Positions 25,926-34,832 of a stretch of 64,000 nt of DNA are shown one piece after another. A model generated the notes under the pieces. The model was not told the origin of the DNA and did not search any database. It was given only the letters and a program-made list of their open reading frames with translations. Position 1 is the stretch's first letter; the number at the start of each line of letters is the position of its first letter. The position numbers and the translations under genes were made by a program. The DNA is from Anaerolineales bacterium (GTDB taxonomy: Bacteria > Chloroflexota > Anaerolineae > Anaerolineales > Villigracilaceae): positions 62,001-126,000 of the forward strand of contig JACKAV010000002.1 in NCBI GenBank assembly GCA_020634895.1. Reading direction: 5' to 3'.

Positions 25926-27662
25926 ATGATCAGTGTGATTACCGATGGTATCTCGCAATTTTTTGCATACAAACTCGAACTCTCAATTTTATTCTTAACG
26001 GCTTGGTTTTCTGGCATAATCGTCAACAAAACCGGAGCATTTGAAGTATTAAAGGGAGCAATTAAATTCACAGCAATCTTATGTGTGGGGCTCCTTTTTT
26101 TAATTGGCGCTTCTTTTGCAATTGCACTGCTGTCTCCGGTTTCATACAACTTATACAAAACAAGTTGCTATTTACTTCCACTTGCAGTTTTGTTCACAAC
26201 AACAAGAGGCATCCTTAATAAAAAGCTGAATTATTGGAATTTGGCTAACATTCTTCTTGCCAGTTTTTTTCTTATCTTTTTATTAATAACAAGCCTTCCT
26301 TTTACAAAGCACATTCTTCTTCCCGGCTACGCAGACTCGCCAATACATTTTCAAATAGTGCAACAAATCCTTGATCCACAAAGTGGAATAAACTCAAAGC
26401 TATCAATAACCCATATCCTCAAGAACTATTACCATTTTGGGTTTCATAGCCTTGCAGCATGGCTGTCAACAACTTCCAATTTACCTACAAGCCAAAGCAT
26501 ATCGCTCATTGGGCAAATAACACTGGCAATTTCCCCGTTATCGATTGCTTTTTTTGTGTATTCATTGACAAAAAGTAAAGAAGGCGCGCTGTCTGCTGGA
26601 GCGCTTACCGCATTTGGATGGTTGATGCCTGCCTTTGCAGTTAACTGGGGGAAGTTCCCCGCTTTGTTAGCATTGTCTCTAGCGCCTTCTCTTATAGGTT
26701 TTATCATCTATACATACACCCACCGCAGAAACCGCACCAACGCAATATGGGTTTTAATATTGACGTTATGCAACGTAGTCATACACACAAGAATATTAGC
26801 ACTCTTAATCCTAGTGACGGCAGCAAAATATTTCGTTGACGCACTAAAAATCCCTAATGCACCACTTGGGTACATCAAGTCCGTATCTTTCTCCGCATTA
26901 TTTTTTATATCATTACTACCGCTATCAAATCACATTAAGATATATTTCAACAACGTTATCCTCGACATTGCGCTCGTCTTACTTCTACCATTTGCATTCA
27001 GGTATTATCCAAAGTACGCTCTCGTTCTATTTATATTTATGGCAGAGCTATGGGGTATCGAATCAATATTCACTACAATTCACTCCGGAAACCCGATATT
27101 CGACAAGCAGTTTACAGATATAATGCTCTATATTCCATTCTCCGTATCTGGAGGATTGGGTATTGCGGGAGTATTAAAAGAACTACAAGGTAAAATTCAT
27201 TTTCTTTTACTATTTACATTCTTTACGCTTATTTGCTTCAGTTCAACCTGGCAAGTGGCTAAAACACCAGACACATGTTGCAACTACTATACACGAAGCG
27301 ACGAAATTGCATTCGACTGGATTAAGAATAATACACAAAAAGAGGACTTATTTCTGATCTCATCACTCGACGATAGCCAAAACCACGGGACGGACGCAGG
27401 TGTTTGGATTTACACTTTAACAAAAAGAAATACCAACAAAAGAACCTTTAACACCAATTGGGAATTAAATGAAGGCTTCCCTAATACCTGTAATTCAAAT
27501 CTAAAAAACATCTACATCTATGTTGGAGGACAGCCCTACAGCTTCTCAAACAAAAAATTAGCAGCTATTCCTTGGGTTGAAAAAGTATTTGAGGAAGAAA
27601 ACACAATCATTTTCAAAGTAATAAAATGTGCAAAAAGCAGCAACAAAGAAGGGATTGATTAA
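25926..27662 (+). CDS. Polytopic membrane protein, GT-C-like
   Basis: A 578-residue protein with about ten to twelve hydrophobic segments in residues 15-450 and a soluble C-terminal part of about 120 residues. That part begins near CCNYYTRSDEIAFDWIKNNT and continues FLISSLDDSQ. A WIKNNT motif after the last membrane segment is common in GT-C glycosyltransferases (polyprenyl-phosphate-sugar users), so a surface glycan or glycoprotein role is possible. Clear catalytic residues were not identified. Codon use is much more AT-rich than the flanking house-keeping genes, which hints at transfer. It is followed 3 nt later by a small CARDB protein. Confidence 0.7.
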   Translation: MISVITDGISQFFAYKLELSILFLTAWFSGIIVNKTGAFEVLKGAIKFTAILCVGLLFLIGASFAIALLSPVSYNLYKTSCYLLPLAVLFTTTRGILNKKLNYWNLANILLASFFLIFLLITSLPFTKHILLPGYADSPIHFQIVQQILDPQSGINSKLSITHILKNYYHFGFHSLAAWLSTTSNLPTSQSISLIGQITLAISPLSIAFFVYSLTKSKEGALSAGALTAFGWLMPAFAVNWGKFPALLALSLAPSLIGFIIYTYTHRRNRTNAIWVLILTLCNVVIHTRILALLILVTAAKYFVDALKIPNAPLGYIKSVSFSALFFISLLPLSNHIKIYFNNVILDIALVLLLPFAFRYYPKYALVLFIFMAELWGIESIFTTIHSGNPIFDKQFTDIMLYIPFSVSGGLGIAGVLKELQGKIHFLLLFTFFTLICFSSTWQVAKTPDTCCNYYTRSDEIAFDWIKNNTQKEDLFLISSLDDSQNHGTDAGVWIYTLTKRNTNKRTFNTNWELNEGFPNTCNSNLKNIYIYVGGQPYSFSNKKLAAIPWVEKVFEEENTIIFKVIKCAKSSNKEGID

Positions 27663-27665
27663 GTC

Positions 27666-28157
27666 ATGAAATCTATTAGATTTGAATATATATTTTTTTT
27701 CATTTCATTGCTGGCAAGCATTGCAGCCATTAATACAAATACAACCCCAAACGCACTTTATGCATCTGGCAATAGCTACCCATATCCATACCCAGATCCC
27801 CTGCCTGACTTAATTGTCACAAATGCCGTGATCAACCCATCCAGTCCGGCTCCCAATACGAGTTTTGATGTCAGCATCACAATCAAGAATCAGGGCGGCG
27901 CGACTGGTCCGGTCACTATATATCGCGATGTGTATATTGGAACCGATCCTTTGACGCTTATCGACTCCAATACTGGATGCCCATCCGCTGGGGATTTCTT
28001 CCGCTTCGATAATTTCGCTAATTTAGATGCCGGACAGTCCGATACAAAGACAGTGACCGTCACTGGTGGATTACCTAATGGTGATTACCAGCTATGGGTA
28101 TATGTGGATTCGAGATGTCTGGTCGATGAGGCTGGCGAGGCGAATAATGGACAATGA
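27666..28157 (+). CDS. Short exported CARDB-domain protein
   Basis: A 163-residue protein with a probable N-terminal signal or anchor segment (about residues 8-26), a short Tyr/Pro-rich linker (SYPYPYPDPLP) and one CARDB domain (about residues 50-163). That domain is almost the same as the C-termini of the genes at 23.8 and 28.6 kb. The protein ends exactly at NNGQ like its relatives. It starts 3 nt after the membrane-protein stop, so the two are likely co-transcribed. No sortase motif is present. Confidence 0.8.
   Translation: MKSIRFEYIFFFISLLASIAAINTNTTPNALYASGNSYPYPYPDPLPDLIVTNAVINPSSPAPNTSFDVSITIKNQGGATGPVTIYRDVYIGTDPLTLIDSNTGCPSAGDFFRFDNFANLDAGQSDTKTVTVTGGLPNGDYQLWVYVDSRCLVDEAGEANNGQ
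27805..28157 (+). repeat. CARDB-encoding repeat, copy 2
   Basis: Diverged by more substitutions than copies 1 and 3 but clearly the same block. It encodes a near-identical domain and ends in the same NNGQ stop. Confidence 0.85.
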
Positions 28158-28605
28158 CTTGCTAATTTTCAATCCTTGGAAAATATCACAATGATAATAA
28201 TTTTCATTAAATTACTTTCAATGCACAATAACCATCACAACAATACACTACAAGCGGTTATTAATACAAATCCATATCATTTTCAATTGTTTACATAAAA
28301 CACAACCGTTATTCTTTTCAACAGCGCATATCTGTGGTAAAAAACACCATAGGTTGATTCAACATATTAATTACGGGCTCGGGTAAAGATACTTTTACGG
28401 CAATCTCTGTCCAACCACGGGCAGGGTTGTGGCGCCCACCAGCCTCCACACAATTAAACCTGCATCAAAACAGCATAAACAATGGAGGGTAAATCTCATA
28501 AAGTTTATTGGAATGCCAAACCTGTTATGTGCGGTTTGGATCCAATTTAGTAATTCAAGACCTGACACCATACGTGTTTCCATGTGTTGCCGAACAAAGG
28601 ATTTC
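28158..28605. other. 448-nt AT-rich intergenic leader
   Basis: No gene was found. The first part (28190-28215) resembles the two upstream elements at 23.56 and 25.80 kb more weakly. The second part (28381-28490) can form several hairpins and lies just before the large exported protein. Confidence 0.5.
28381..28490 (+). promoter_or_regulatory. Candidate structured 5' leader
   Basis: GTAAA (28383-28387) with TTTAC (28394-28398), CCAACC with GGTTGTGG (28411-28432) and CCTCCA (28443-28448) with TGGAGG (28483-28488) form three nested or successive stems. No known riboswitch consensus was recognised. Confidence 0.3.
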
Positions 28606-28608
28606 ATG

Positions 28609-31608
28609 ATGAAAAACACCTATCGCTTAAGCGCCATATCCCTTCTAGTTGTCTTCATATTATTATTTGCGCTAATATTCGAGAGCAAACCTGATTCAGC
28701 CTCTGCATTAAATCAAATTGTCGAGGAAAATAAAAAGCAAGGCACCACAAGCTGGATGGCGCCGACCAACCAATTGGAAAAAAGCAGCCAAGTCGATATA
28801 GATGATCTGAAACCATACACAGACTCGTATGCAGATTCAGGGAATGGGCTACCGTCACCTGCACAAGATTGGAGCACATGGACTGTCCAAGGCTACGCAG
28901 GGAAAACAAGCATCAATAAGGGCGAATCTGTTACATTGCACATTAATACATCATTGCCAACATACAACATTGACGTGTACAGAATGGGATGGTATGGCGG
29001 TACAGGCGGCAGGTTCATCATGGGTGTCACAAATCTTACAGGACAAAACAACGCCATGCCCACCCCTGATCCTTCCACCGGCTTGATAGATGCAAACTGG
29101 CCTGTTTCCTACACTCTTCAAACCGGAAGCGATTGGGTCAGCGGGTATTATTTAATAAAACTTACGGGAAGTGACCAGAGTGTCAACTATATTCCTTTGG
29201 TAATCAGGGACGACAGCTCAAATTCAGATATCCTTTATCAAGTCGCTTTTACGACGTATCAGGCTTACAACAATTGGGGTGGTAAAAGTTTATATGATTC
29301 CAACTCGACAGGCGGAAGAGCATATAAAGTTTCATACAACCGTCCTTATGCGGACTGGTGGGGAGCCGGACATTTCTTTTCAGGCGATTATGGAATGATT
29401 CGTTTCTTAGAGTCGAAGGGTTACGATATAACATACGCCACAAACATCGACACTCACAGCAGCCCTGACTTAATGAACAACCACAAGGTATTCCTCTCAA
29501 ACTGGCATGATGAATATTGGTCAAAAGAAATGCGTGACAATATCACAGCCGCACGAGATGCGGGCAAAGACCTGGCATTTTTTACGGGAAATTCGATTTA
29601 TTGGCAGATCCGATTTGAAGATGATGCTCTTGGAACCCCCAACCGGATTCAAACATGTTATAAGGACGCCAACCTCGACCCGCTATCCGGATCAGATCCA
29701 ATTCGTACCACGGTCCTCTGGCGAGACCCACCAGTAAACATGCCTGAAAATGAGCTACTAGGAGTGATGTACGGCGATGTATTATCAACCAATCGATTCG
29801 ACTGGATCGTGCAAAACTCAAGTCATTGGATATATGACGGTACGGGTCTTTCAGATGGCAGCGTACTTCCACAAGTTATAGGAAATGAATACGACCGATT
29901 TTACGACAATGGACTTGCCCCGGAAAACCTGACGTTACTTTCCAATTCGCCTGTACTTGATGGACAGTACGCAAACTCATCCATCTACACAGCCTCCAGC
30001 GGGGCGTTGGTATTCGATGCCGCCAACATCGAGTGGTCATTAAATGTGGACGCAAACGAGTTCATGAGTTTCTCAAAGAATGAACCGTCCATCCAGCGTA
30101 TGACAACAAACCTCCTTGATTACATGACAGGGTCATTACCCGCGCTTAACCTTCAGGATGGTGAAATGTACGGTGACGGGTTAGCATTTCATTGGCACAA
30201 CCCATCCAGTGCAAATAGCATTAGAGATTTCGCCTCTACCGCACAGGTGTTTAGCGGCACCAAATCAATAGCTTTTACCGCTCTAAATGAATATGCCATA
30301 CTTCGCTTTGAAGCATATGACCAGGGAATTTTAACAGGACCCTATACTCACTTAAAATTTGCCATATACGGTACGGCAGGCACGCAACAGCTTGGCGTGA
30401 CATTGCGGGATATGAACTTTACGGATTTATCTCCGTACCTCTCACTTGCAAACTATGGTGGTCAGCCAACGCCAAATCAATGGAATATATATACCATCCC
30501 ACTAACAAGCTTAAATGCTTCAAATACCACTATTGGCGGTTTTGCACTTGCCAACACAAGCGGTTCCGCCCAACCTGTTCTATACATTGACGAAGTCAAA
30601 TTCATCAATGTGGCACTTGAAACCCCGCCGGCAAGTTTCAACAAGACGGGCCCGGTAAACGGCGCAACAAATCAATCCACAGCCCCAACATTAAGCTGGG
30701 AAGAAAGTTCCGGTGCCACGTCTTACGAATATTGTTACGACACAACAAATGACAATACCTGCTCAAATTGGATAAGTAACGGTGCATCTAACAGCAAAAT
30801 ATTAAGTGGTTTAAGCGAGGGAACAACCTATTACTGGCACGTACGTGCAATTAATAGCTACGGCTCTACTTACGCAAATAACAATTCCCCTACTGCTTTT
30901 TGGAGTTTTACTACACAGGTTCCAGATTTAAACCCAACCATTTCATCTATTACGCTTGCGTCTACCAGCCCTACAGATGCCACTACCGTTAGCTACACAG
31001 CAACCTTTTCTGAAGCTGTCACAGGCGTAGATATCAACGACTTTTCTCTGCATACAACAGGAGTAACAGGAGCAAGCATCAATAGTGTAAACGGTTCGGG
31101 AACGACCTACACCGTCTCAGTTAATACTGGTTATGGTAACGGCACAATTCGGCTTGACGTTCCAAACACAGCTACTATCCAAGATCTCTCCGGAAACCCA
31201 TTGAGCGGACTACCTTTCAACACAGGTGAAACATACGAGATATCCAAACCATTGCCTGACCTAATTGTCACAAACGCTGTGATTACTCCATCCAGCCCTG
31301 CTCCCAATACTAGTTTTGACGTCAGCATTACGATCAAGAATCAGGGCGGCGCGACAGGTCCGGTCACTATATACCGCGATGTATATATTGGAACCGATCC
31401 TTCGACGCTTATCGACTCCAATACTGGATGTCCATCCGCTGGGGATTTCTTCCGCTTCGATAATTTCACCAATTTAGATGCTGGACAGTCCGATACAAAG
31501 ACAGTGACCGTCACTGGTGGATTACCTAATGGTGATTACCAGCTATGGGTATATGTGGATTCGAGATGTCTGGTAGCCGAAGCGGGTGAAACCAATAACG
31601 GGCAGTAA
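28609..31608 (+). CDS. Large exported multidomain protein (DMFB-like, FN3, Ig-like, CARDB)
   Basis: A 999-residue secreted protein. The signal segment is within residues 1-35. An N-terminal region (about 70-530) resembles the large domain of N,N-dimethylformamidase beta-subunit family proteins (GWYGGTGGRF, then NRPYADWWGAGHFFSGDYG and DYGMIRFLESKGYDITY). A carbohydrate-binding-like module (about 540-680), an FN3 domain (about 685-775), an Ig-like domain (780-880) and a C-terminal CARDB domain follow. The start at 28609 is preceded by AAAGGA at 7 nt. A reading to 28429 adds an unlikely non-hydrophobic N-terminus. The enzymatic activity is unproven. Confidence 0.78.
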   Translation: MKNTYRLSAISLLVVFILLFALIFESKPDSASALNQIVEENKKQGTTSWMAPTNQLEKSSQVDIDDLKPYTDSYADSGNGLPSPAQDWSTWTVQGYAGKTSINKGESVTLHINTSLPTYNIDVYRMGWYGGTGGRFIMGVTNLTGQNNAMPTPDPSTGLIDANWPVSYTLQTGSDWVSGYYLIKLTGSDQSVNYIPLVIRDDSSNSDILYQVAFTTYQAYNNWGGKSLYDSNSTGGRAYKVSYNRPYADWWGAGHFFSGDYGMIRFLESKGYDITYATNIDTHSSPDLMNNHKVFLSNWHDEYWSKEMRDNITAARDAGKDLAFFTGNSIYWQIRFEDDALGTPNRIQTCYKDANLDPLSGSDPIRTTVLWRDPPVNMPENELLGVMYGDVLSTNRFDWIVQNSSHWIYDGTGLSDGSVLPQVIGNEYDRFYDNGLAPENLTLLSNSPVLDGQYANSSIYTASSGALVFDAANIEWSLNVDANEFMSFSKNEPSIQRMTTNLLDYMTGSLPALNLQDGEMYGDGLAFHWHNPSSANSIRDFASTAQVFSGTKSIAFTALNEYAILRFEAYDQGILTGPYTHLKFAIYGTAGTQQLGVTLRDMNFTDLSPYLSLANYGGQPTPNQWNIYTIPLTSLNASNTTIGGFALANTSGSAQPVLYIDEVKFINVALETPPASFNKTGPVNGATNQSTAPTLSWEESSGATSYEYCYDTTNDNTCSNWISNGASNSKILSGLSEGTTYYWHVRAINSYGSTYANNNSPTAFWSFTTQVPDLNPTISSITLASTSPTDATTVSYTATFSEAVTGVDINDFSLHTTGVTGASINSVNGSGTTYTVSVNTGYGNGTIRLDVPNTATIQDLSGNPLSGLPFNTGETYEISKPLPDLIVTNAVITPSSPAPNTSFDVSITIKNQGGATGPVTIYRDVYIGTDPSTLIDSNTGCPSAGDFFRFDNFTNLDAGQSDTKTVTVTGGLPNGDYQLWVYVDSRCLVAEAGETNNGQ
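31177..31574 (+). repeat. CARDB-encoding repeat, copy 3
   Basis: Partner of copy 1 at 25338-25735. Identity begins abruptly at ATCCAAGATC and ends at GATGTCTGGT, after which the two genes diverge. Confidence 0.9.
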
Positions 31609-31646
31609 TTTCAGATATCCAACATAGGGCATTTGTTAAAACCGTA

Positions 31647-31652
31647 TATAAT
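31647..31652 (+). promoter_or_regulatory. -10 box of the HAD gene (leaderless)
   Basis: TATAAT with 8 nt to the ATG at 31661 and no ribosome site between. Confidence 0.55.
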
Positions 31653-31660
31653 CCCAACCT

Positions 31661-32305
31661 ATGCCCTACCCATTTGACCTTGCCATCTTTGACTGTGATG
31701 GCGTCCTTGTAGACAGTGAACCGCTAGCGAATGAAGTCTTCGTGCAGATCGTTCAAGAATTCGGTTTCGAAGTTGACAAAACTGAGTATCTGAAAAAATT
31801 TTCCGGCGTCACCCTGACGGATCGTTTCGAAACAGCAGCCCGCGAACTAGATTGGTCTCCGCCGCAAAATATCATCGAAGTTTTCAATGAGCGTCTCATA
31901 GAACGCACAAAACGAGAGTTGCAGCCCGTGGACGGGATCGAAGATTTGCTTCGAAGCCTTCCTGTTCCGCTTTGCGTTGCTTCGAACGGATCACGCGAAG
32001 AGATCAACCTTCGGCTGAAGGTATCAAACCTTGCACCTTTCTTTAGTGGTGCCATTTTCAGCGGACTGGAAGTCCCGAATGCAAAACCAGCCCCAGATGT
32101 TTATCTTGCGGCGGCAAAATCCTTCAATGTTCCGCCATCAAATTGCATAGCCATTGAGGACAGTATTCCCGGCGTCACAGCCGGGGTTCGCGCGGGGATG
32201 CGGGTGTATGGACACGCCGCACTCACGCCCGCATCAAAATTAAAAGATGCAGGCGCCATACCTTTTTCAAATATGCACGAGTTAAAAGAAATGCTTATTG
32301 CATAA
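31661..32305 (+). CDS. HAD-family hydrolase, beta-phosphoglucomutase-like
   Basis: A 214-residue haloacid dehalogenase-fold phosphatase or mutase. Motif I FDCDGVLVDSEPLAN (nucleophile Asp in DxD) is at residues 9-23. Motif II is in CVASNGSREE, and the Lys and acidic motifs are in NAKPAPDVYLAAA and AIEDSIPGV. The cap domain between residues 18 and 80 is of the beta-PGM/GPP type. The substrate is unresolved: a sugar phosphate is likely. It starts the block after the CARDB island and shows a -10 box 8 nt before the ATG. Confidence 0.9.
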   Translation: MPYPFDLAIFDCDGVLVDSEPLANEVFVQIVQEFGFEVDKTEYLKKFSGVTLTDRFETAARELDWSPPQNIIEVFNERLIERTKRELQPVDGIEDLLRSLPVPLCVASNGSREEINLRLKVSNLAPFFSGAIFSGLEVPNAKPAPDVYLAAAKSFNVPPSNCIAIEDSIPGVTAGVRAGMRVYGHAALTPASKLKDAGAIPFSNMHELKEMLIA

Positions 32306-32346
32306 GAAAAGAAGGGTTGAACTCCGGAGTTCAACCCTTCTTTTCT
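32305..32346. terminator. Perfect palindromic bidirectional terminator
   Basis: A 21-bp perfect inverted repeat with no loop bases (centre between 32325 and 32326), A-rich and T-rich outside. It begins on the last base of the HAD stop codon and overlaps the phosphatase stop, which occupies 32345-32347. Confidence 0.9.
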
Positions 32347-33166
32347 ATTCCAAATAATATTTTTTCAGCCGTTCGACATCGTGCTCACTCAGCCCTAAAC
32401 CGTCGCAGACATAATTTTCAAACGAGCCATGTTCCTGCTCCAATGCTTCGAATGCTGCGGAAATATAACTTTCATCGGCGCGCATGAATCCCCGAACACC
32501 GTCGACAAACTTTTTACCACGGATCATACTTACCATGAACATTCGCCATTGATATACAGCAAGCAGATATTGATTGGTCAAAAGGTAATCTTCGATCACT
32601 GTTTCGTGCGGCACACCAAGAATCCGCAGGATACAGGCAGCGGCAAAACCGGTACGGTCCTTTCCGGCAGTGCAATGAAACAGCACCGGTGCTCCATTGG
32701 ATGCCAACAGCTCGCGAAAGAAAAGACGATACTCCGGCGTAAATTTTGTCGCCAGCTCGGAATTGGTCCTTTTCATATACACAGACGGATCGAGCGTTGT
32801 CATATTCTTTACCATCTCATTACGCGCTTCGTGCCAAACCCTTGTGCTGGGATCTTCAATCGACAGCTTCAGCACCCTTACAGCCAGGTCACCAGGCAAA
32901 CGATCCGGTTCTCGCTCCGTTTCATAAGCAGCGCGAAAATCTATGATGCGGGCAAGACCCAACGTCGAAATCAATTTTAGGTCCCTGTCCGTCGCGCCGT
33001 GTAGGGCGCCAGAACGATATAGGACACCCCAACGCACTGTCCTGCCGTCCCTTGCAGCGTAACCACCCAGATCGCGGAAATTCCTTACCCCGCGAAATGG
33101 AAGCACACGCACATGGTTCACAAGCGATACCGGTTTAATGCCATCGATCTCCAACTCTTGTTTCAT
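32345..33166 (-). CDS. Tyrosine-protein phosphatase (Y_phosphatase3 type)
   Basis: A 273-residue PTP-fold enzyme. The N-terminal VRNFRDLGGYAARDGRTVRWGVLYRSG block is the family hallmark. The phosphate-binding loop is LFHCTAGKDRTG with catalytic Cys165 and Arg171. It is cytoplasmic, with no signal or membrane segment. These enzymes act on phosphotyrosine or phosphoinositide-like substrates; the target here is unknown. The start has AGGAGG at 33170-33176 on the complementary strand. Confidence 0.9.
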   Translation of the reverse strand: MKQELEIDGIKPVSLVNHVRVLPFRGVRNFRDLGGYAARDGRTVRWGVLYRSGALHGATDRDLKLISTLGLARIIDFRAAYETEREPDRLPGDLAVRVLKLSIEDPSTRVWHEARNEMVKNMTTLDPSVYMKRTNSELATKFTPEYRLFFRELLASNGAPVLFHCTAGKDRTGFAAACILRILGVPHETVIEDYLLTNQYLLAVYQWRMFMVSMIRGKKFVDGVRGFMRADESYISAAFEALEQEHGSFENYVCDGLGLSEHDVERLKKYYLE

Positions 33167-33264
33167 TCCATGCCTCCTGATAATTAACCGCGCACATTAT
33201 ATCGCCTGCCACATGACATATGGATTAACAAATGGTTATCCCCTCAAAACATTTGCTTAAGCAC

Positions 33265-33270
33265 TATAAT
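33265..33270 (+). promoter_or_regulatory. -10 box of trmO (leaderless)
   Basis: TATAAT with 8 nt to the ATG at 33279, preceded by GCAC. No ribosome site lies between. Confidence 0.55.
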
Positions 33271-33278
33271 CGCAAATT

Positions 33279-33743
33279 ATGATTCAATTAAAGCCAATTG
33301 CAGTTGTAAAAAACTCGCGCAGTGAAATTAAAGACGACGACTGGGGTGATGTGATTTCCATTATCGAGTTGGACGAATCCATGCCGGAAGATGCCCTGCT
33401 GGAGATCGAAAGTTTTTCTCATGCTGAGGTCATCTTCTATTTTCACCAGGTGGCAGAGGAAAAAATACAGCACGGCTCACGCCATCCACGCAATAATGCG
33501 GATTGGCCCAAAGTAGGGATTCTCAGCCAACGGGGAAAAAACAGACCCAATAGGTTGGGAGCAACCATCGTCAAAGTCCTGAAGCGGGATGGACGTCAAT
33601 TAACAGTACAGGGACTGGACGCCATCGATGGCACGCCAGTCCTCGACATCAAACCGGTTATGAAAGAATTTCTACCGAGAGAGGAAATCCATCAACCGGA
33701 TTGGGCGAAGGAACTAATGAAAAATTATTGGGAACATAAATAA
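33279..33743 (+). CDS. trmO: tRNA N6-threonylcarbamoyladenosine methyltransferase TrmO-like
   Basis: A 154-residue protein of the TrmO/TsaA (UPF0066) family, which N6-methylates t6A37 of tRNA with SAM. The core block is visible: SFSHAEVIFYFHQV, then HPRNNADWPKVGILSQRGKNRPNRLG and VKVLKRDG. GLDAIDGTPVLDIKPV follows. The length is at the short end of the family, without the C-terminal extension found in E. coli. The assignment to the exact reaction rests on family membership only. Confidence 0.8.
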   Translation: MIQLKPIAVVKNSRSEIKDDDWGDVISIIELDESMPEDALLEIESFSHAEVIFYFHQVAEEKIQHGSRHPRNNADWPKVGILSQRGKNRPNRLGATIVKVLKRDGRQLTVQGLDAIDGTPVLDIKPVMKEFLPREEIHQPDWAKELMKNYWEHK

Positions 33744-33814
33744 AGCATGAGATATATAAAACTCGAAATCCGTTCAGGTATATAATCATCCATCATTTTC
33801 AAAAGAGGTTATCC

Positions 33815-34555
33815 ATGTCTAATGATGCCCCCGTTATAAAATTAAATTCGAAGAGAATACTCTTAATCCTGTTGGGAATTTGCGCGCTGCTTGTGGGTTT
33901 AAGCGTCTGGGGACAATATTTGAAATATTCTGCGGGCACCTACGACATACGTGGACCCATTCACGAGTTCTTCATCGACCTTCTAATGCATTCCTTTTAC
34001 ACAGACTCGGAAGCGAACGTTCCCACATACTTCAACACGATCGTTCTTTTTATTCCGGCTCTGTTAGCTGCTGGTATTGCATCATTGAAAAACACCGAAA
34101 AAGACAGATTCAGATTCCAATGGATGGGACTTGCACTCGTCTTCCTCTATCTTTCATTGGATGAAGCGTCTGTAATTCATGAAAAATTGATCCCTCCCAT
34201 GCGCGCACTTTTTAATTACGAACGCTTTGGCGGGATTTTTTATTTTGCATGGGTCATTCCCGGCATGGCTGCTGTGTTGATATTCGCGCTTGCCTACCTG
34301 CGTTTTTTCCTGAATCTTGAGAACAAATACAAGTTCCTATTTTTCATCTCGCTTTTTATTTATGTCAGCGGCGTGATCGGCGGTGAAATGCTCAGCGGAC
34401 ATTTCGCAGGAACCATCGGGTTCAAGAACTTTACATACGCAACCTATACAAGCGTGGAAGAGTCGCTTGAGTGGATCGGCTGTTCGCTCATAATCTACTC
34501 GTTTTTGGAATATATTAAACAATATCTGCCGGAAGGATTTAACGTCCGTTTATGA
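33815..34555 (+). CDS. Six-segment integral membrane protein, function unknown
   Basis: A 246-residue membrane protein with about six hydrophobic segments: near residues 12-33, 68-84, 98-112, 140-165, 172-190 and 220-236. I do not recognise a family. Charged YLSLDEASVIHEKLIPPMRALF near residue 110 and GGEMLSGHFAGTIG near residue 190 include possible metal- or heme-binding His. It overlaps by 4 nt the cytochrome b5-like gene behind it, so the two may form a membrane redox pair; this is inference. Confidence 0.7.
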   Translation: MSNDAPVIKLNSKRILLILLGICALLVGLSVWGQYLKYSAGTYDIRGPIHEFFIDLLMHSFYTDSEANVPTYFNTIVLFIPALLAAGIASLKNTEKDRFRFQWMGLALVFLYLSLDEASVIHEKLIPPMRALFNYERFGGIFYFAWVIPGMAAVLIFALAYLRFFLNLENKYKFLFFISLFIYVSGVIGGEMLSGHFAGTIGFKNFTYATYTSVEESLEWIGCSLIIYSFLEYIKQYLPEGFNVRL

Positions 34556-34803
34556 CCGTTCCTGAAATCGTTGTTACTCTGCTTGAGCTTAAACGCAACA
34601 CGGGCGAACGCGGCTCCCGCATGTGGATCGCGCACAATGGCATCGTATACGATGTAACCGAATGCCCGAAGTGGCGCACGGGACTGCACGAATTCCTTCA
34701 CTTCCCCGGGCAGGATCTTTCATCTGAATTGGTCGATGCGCCGCACATGGAAGAAGTTTTCAAACACGACTGTGTAAAGATCATCGGCAAATTGGAAATT
34801 TAA
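34552..34803 (+). CDS. Cytochrome b5-like heme-binding domain protein
   Basis: An 83-residue single-domain protein similar to cytochrome b5. IAHNGIVYDVTECPKW is the start of the fold, and candidate axial heme ligands are His46 or His50 (GLHEFLHFPG) and His65 (APHMEEV). The usual HPGG is replaced by HEFLHFPG, so the ligand arrangement differs from the eukaryotic form. It has no signal or membrane anchor. It is probably translationally coupled to the membrane protein (ATGA overlap). Confidence 0.78.
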   Translation: MTVPEIVVTLLELKRNTGERGSRMWIAHNGIVYDVTECPKWRTGLHEFLHFPGQDLSSELVDAPHMEEVFKHDCVKIIGKLEI

Positions 34804-34832
34804 AAATAACTACACAAGGAAAGCATATCGAT

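Noticed and set aside
28381..28490. Known riboswitch (c-di-GMP, cobalamin, SAM and others)
   Set aside because: The hairpins do not match the consensus bases of the classes I know; kept only as an unassigned leader.
28429..28608. Coding start of the 999-residue protein at 28429
   Set aside because: It adds a non-hydrophobic N-terminus before the signal peptide and no ribosome site; 28609 has AAAGGA.
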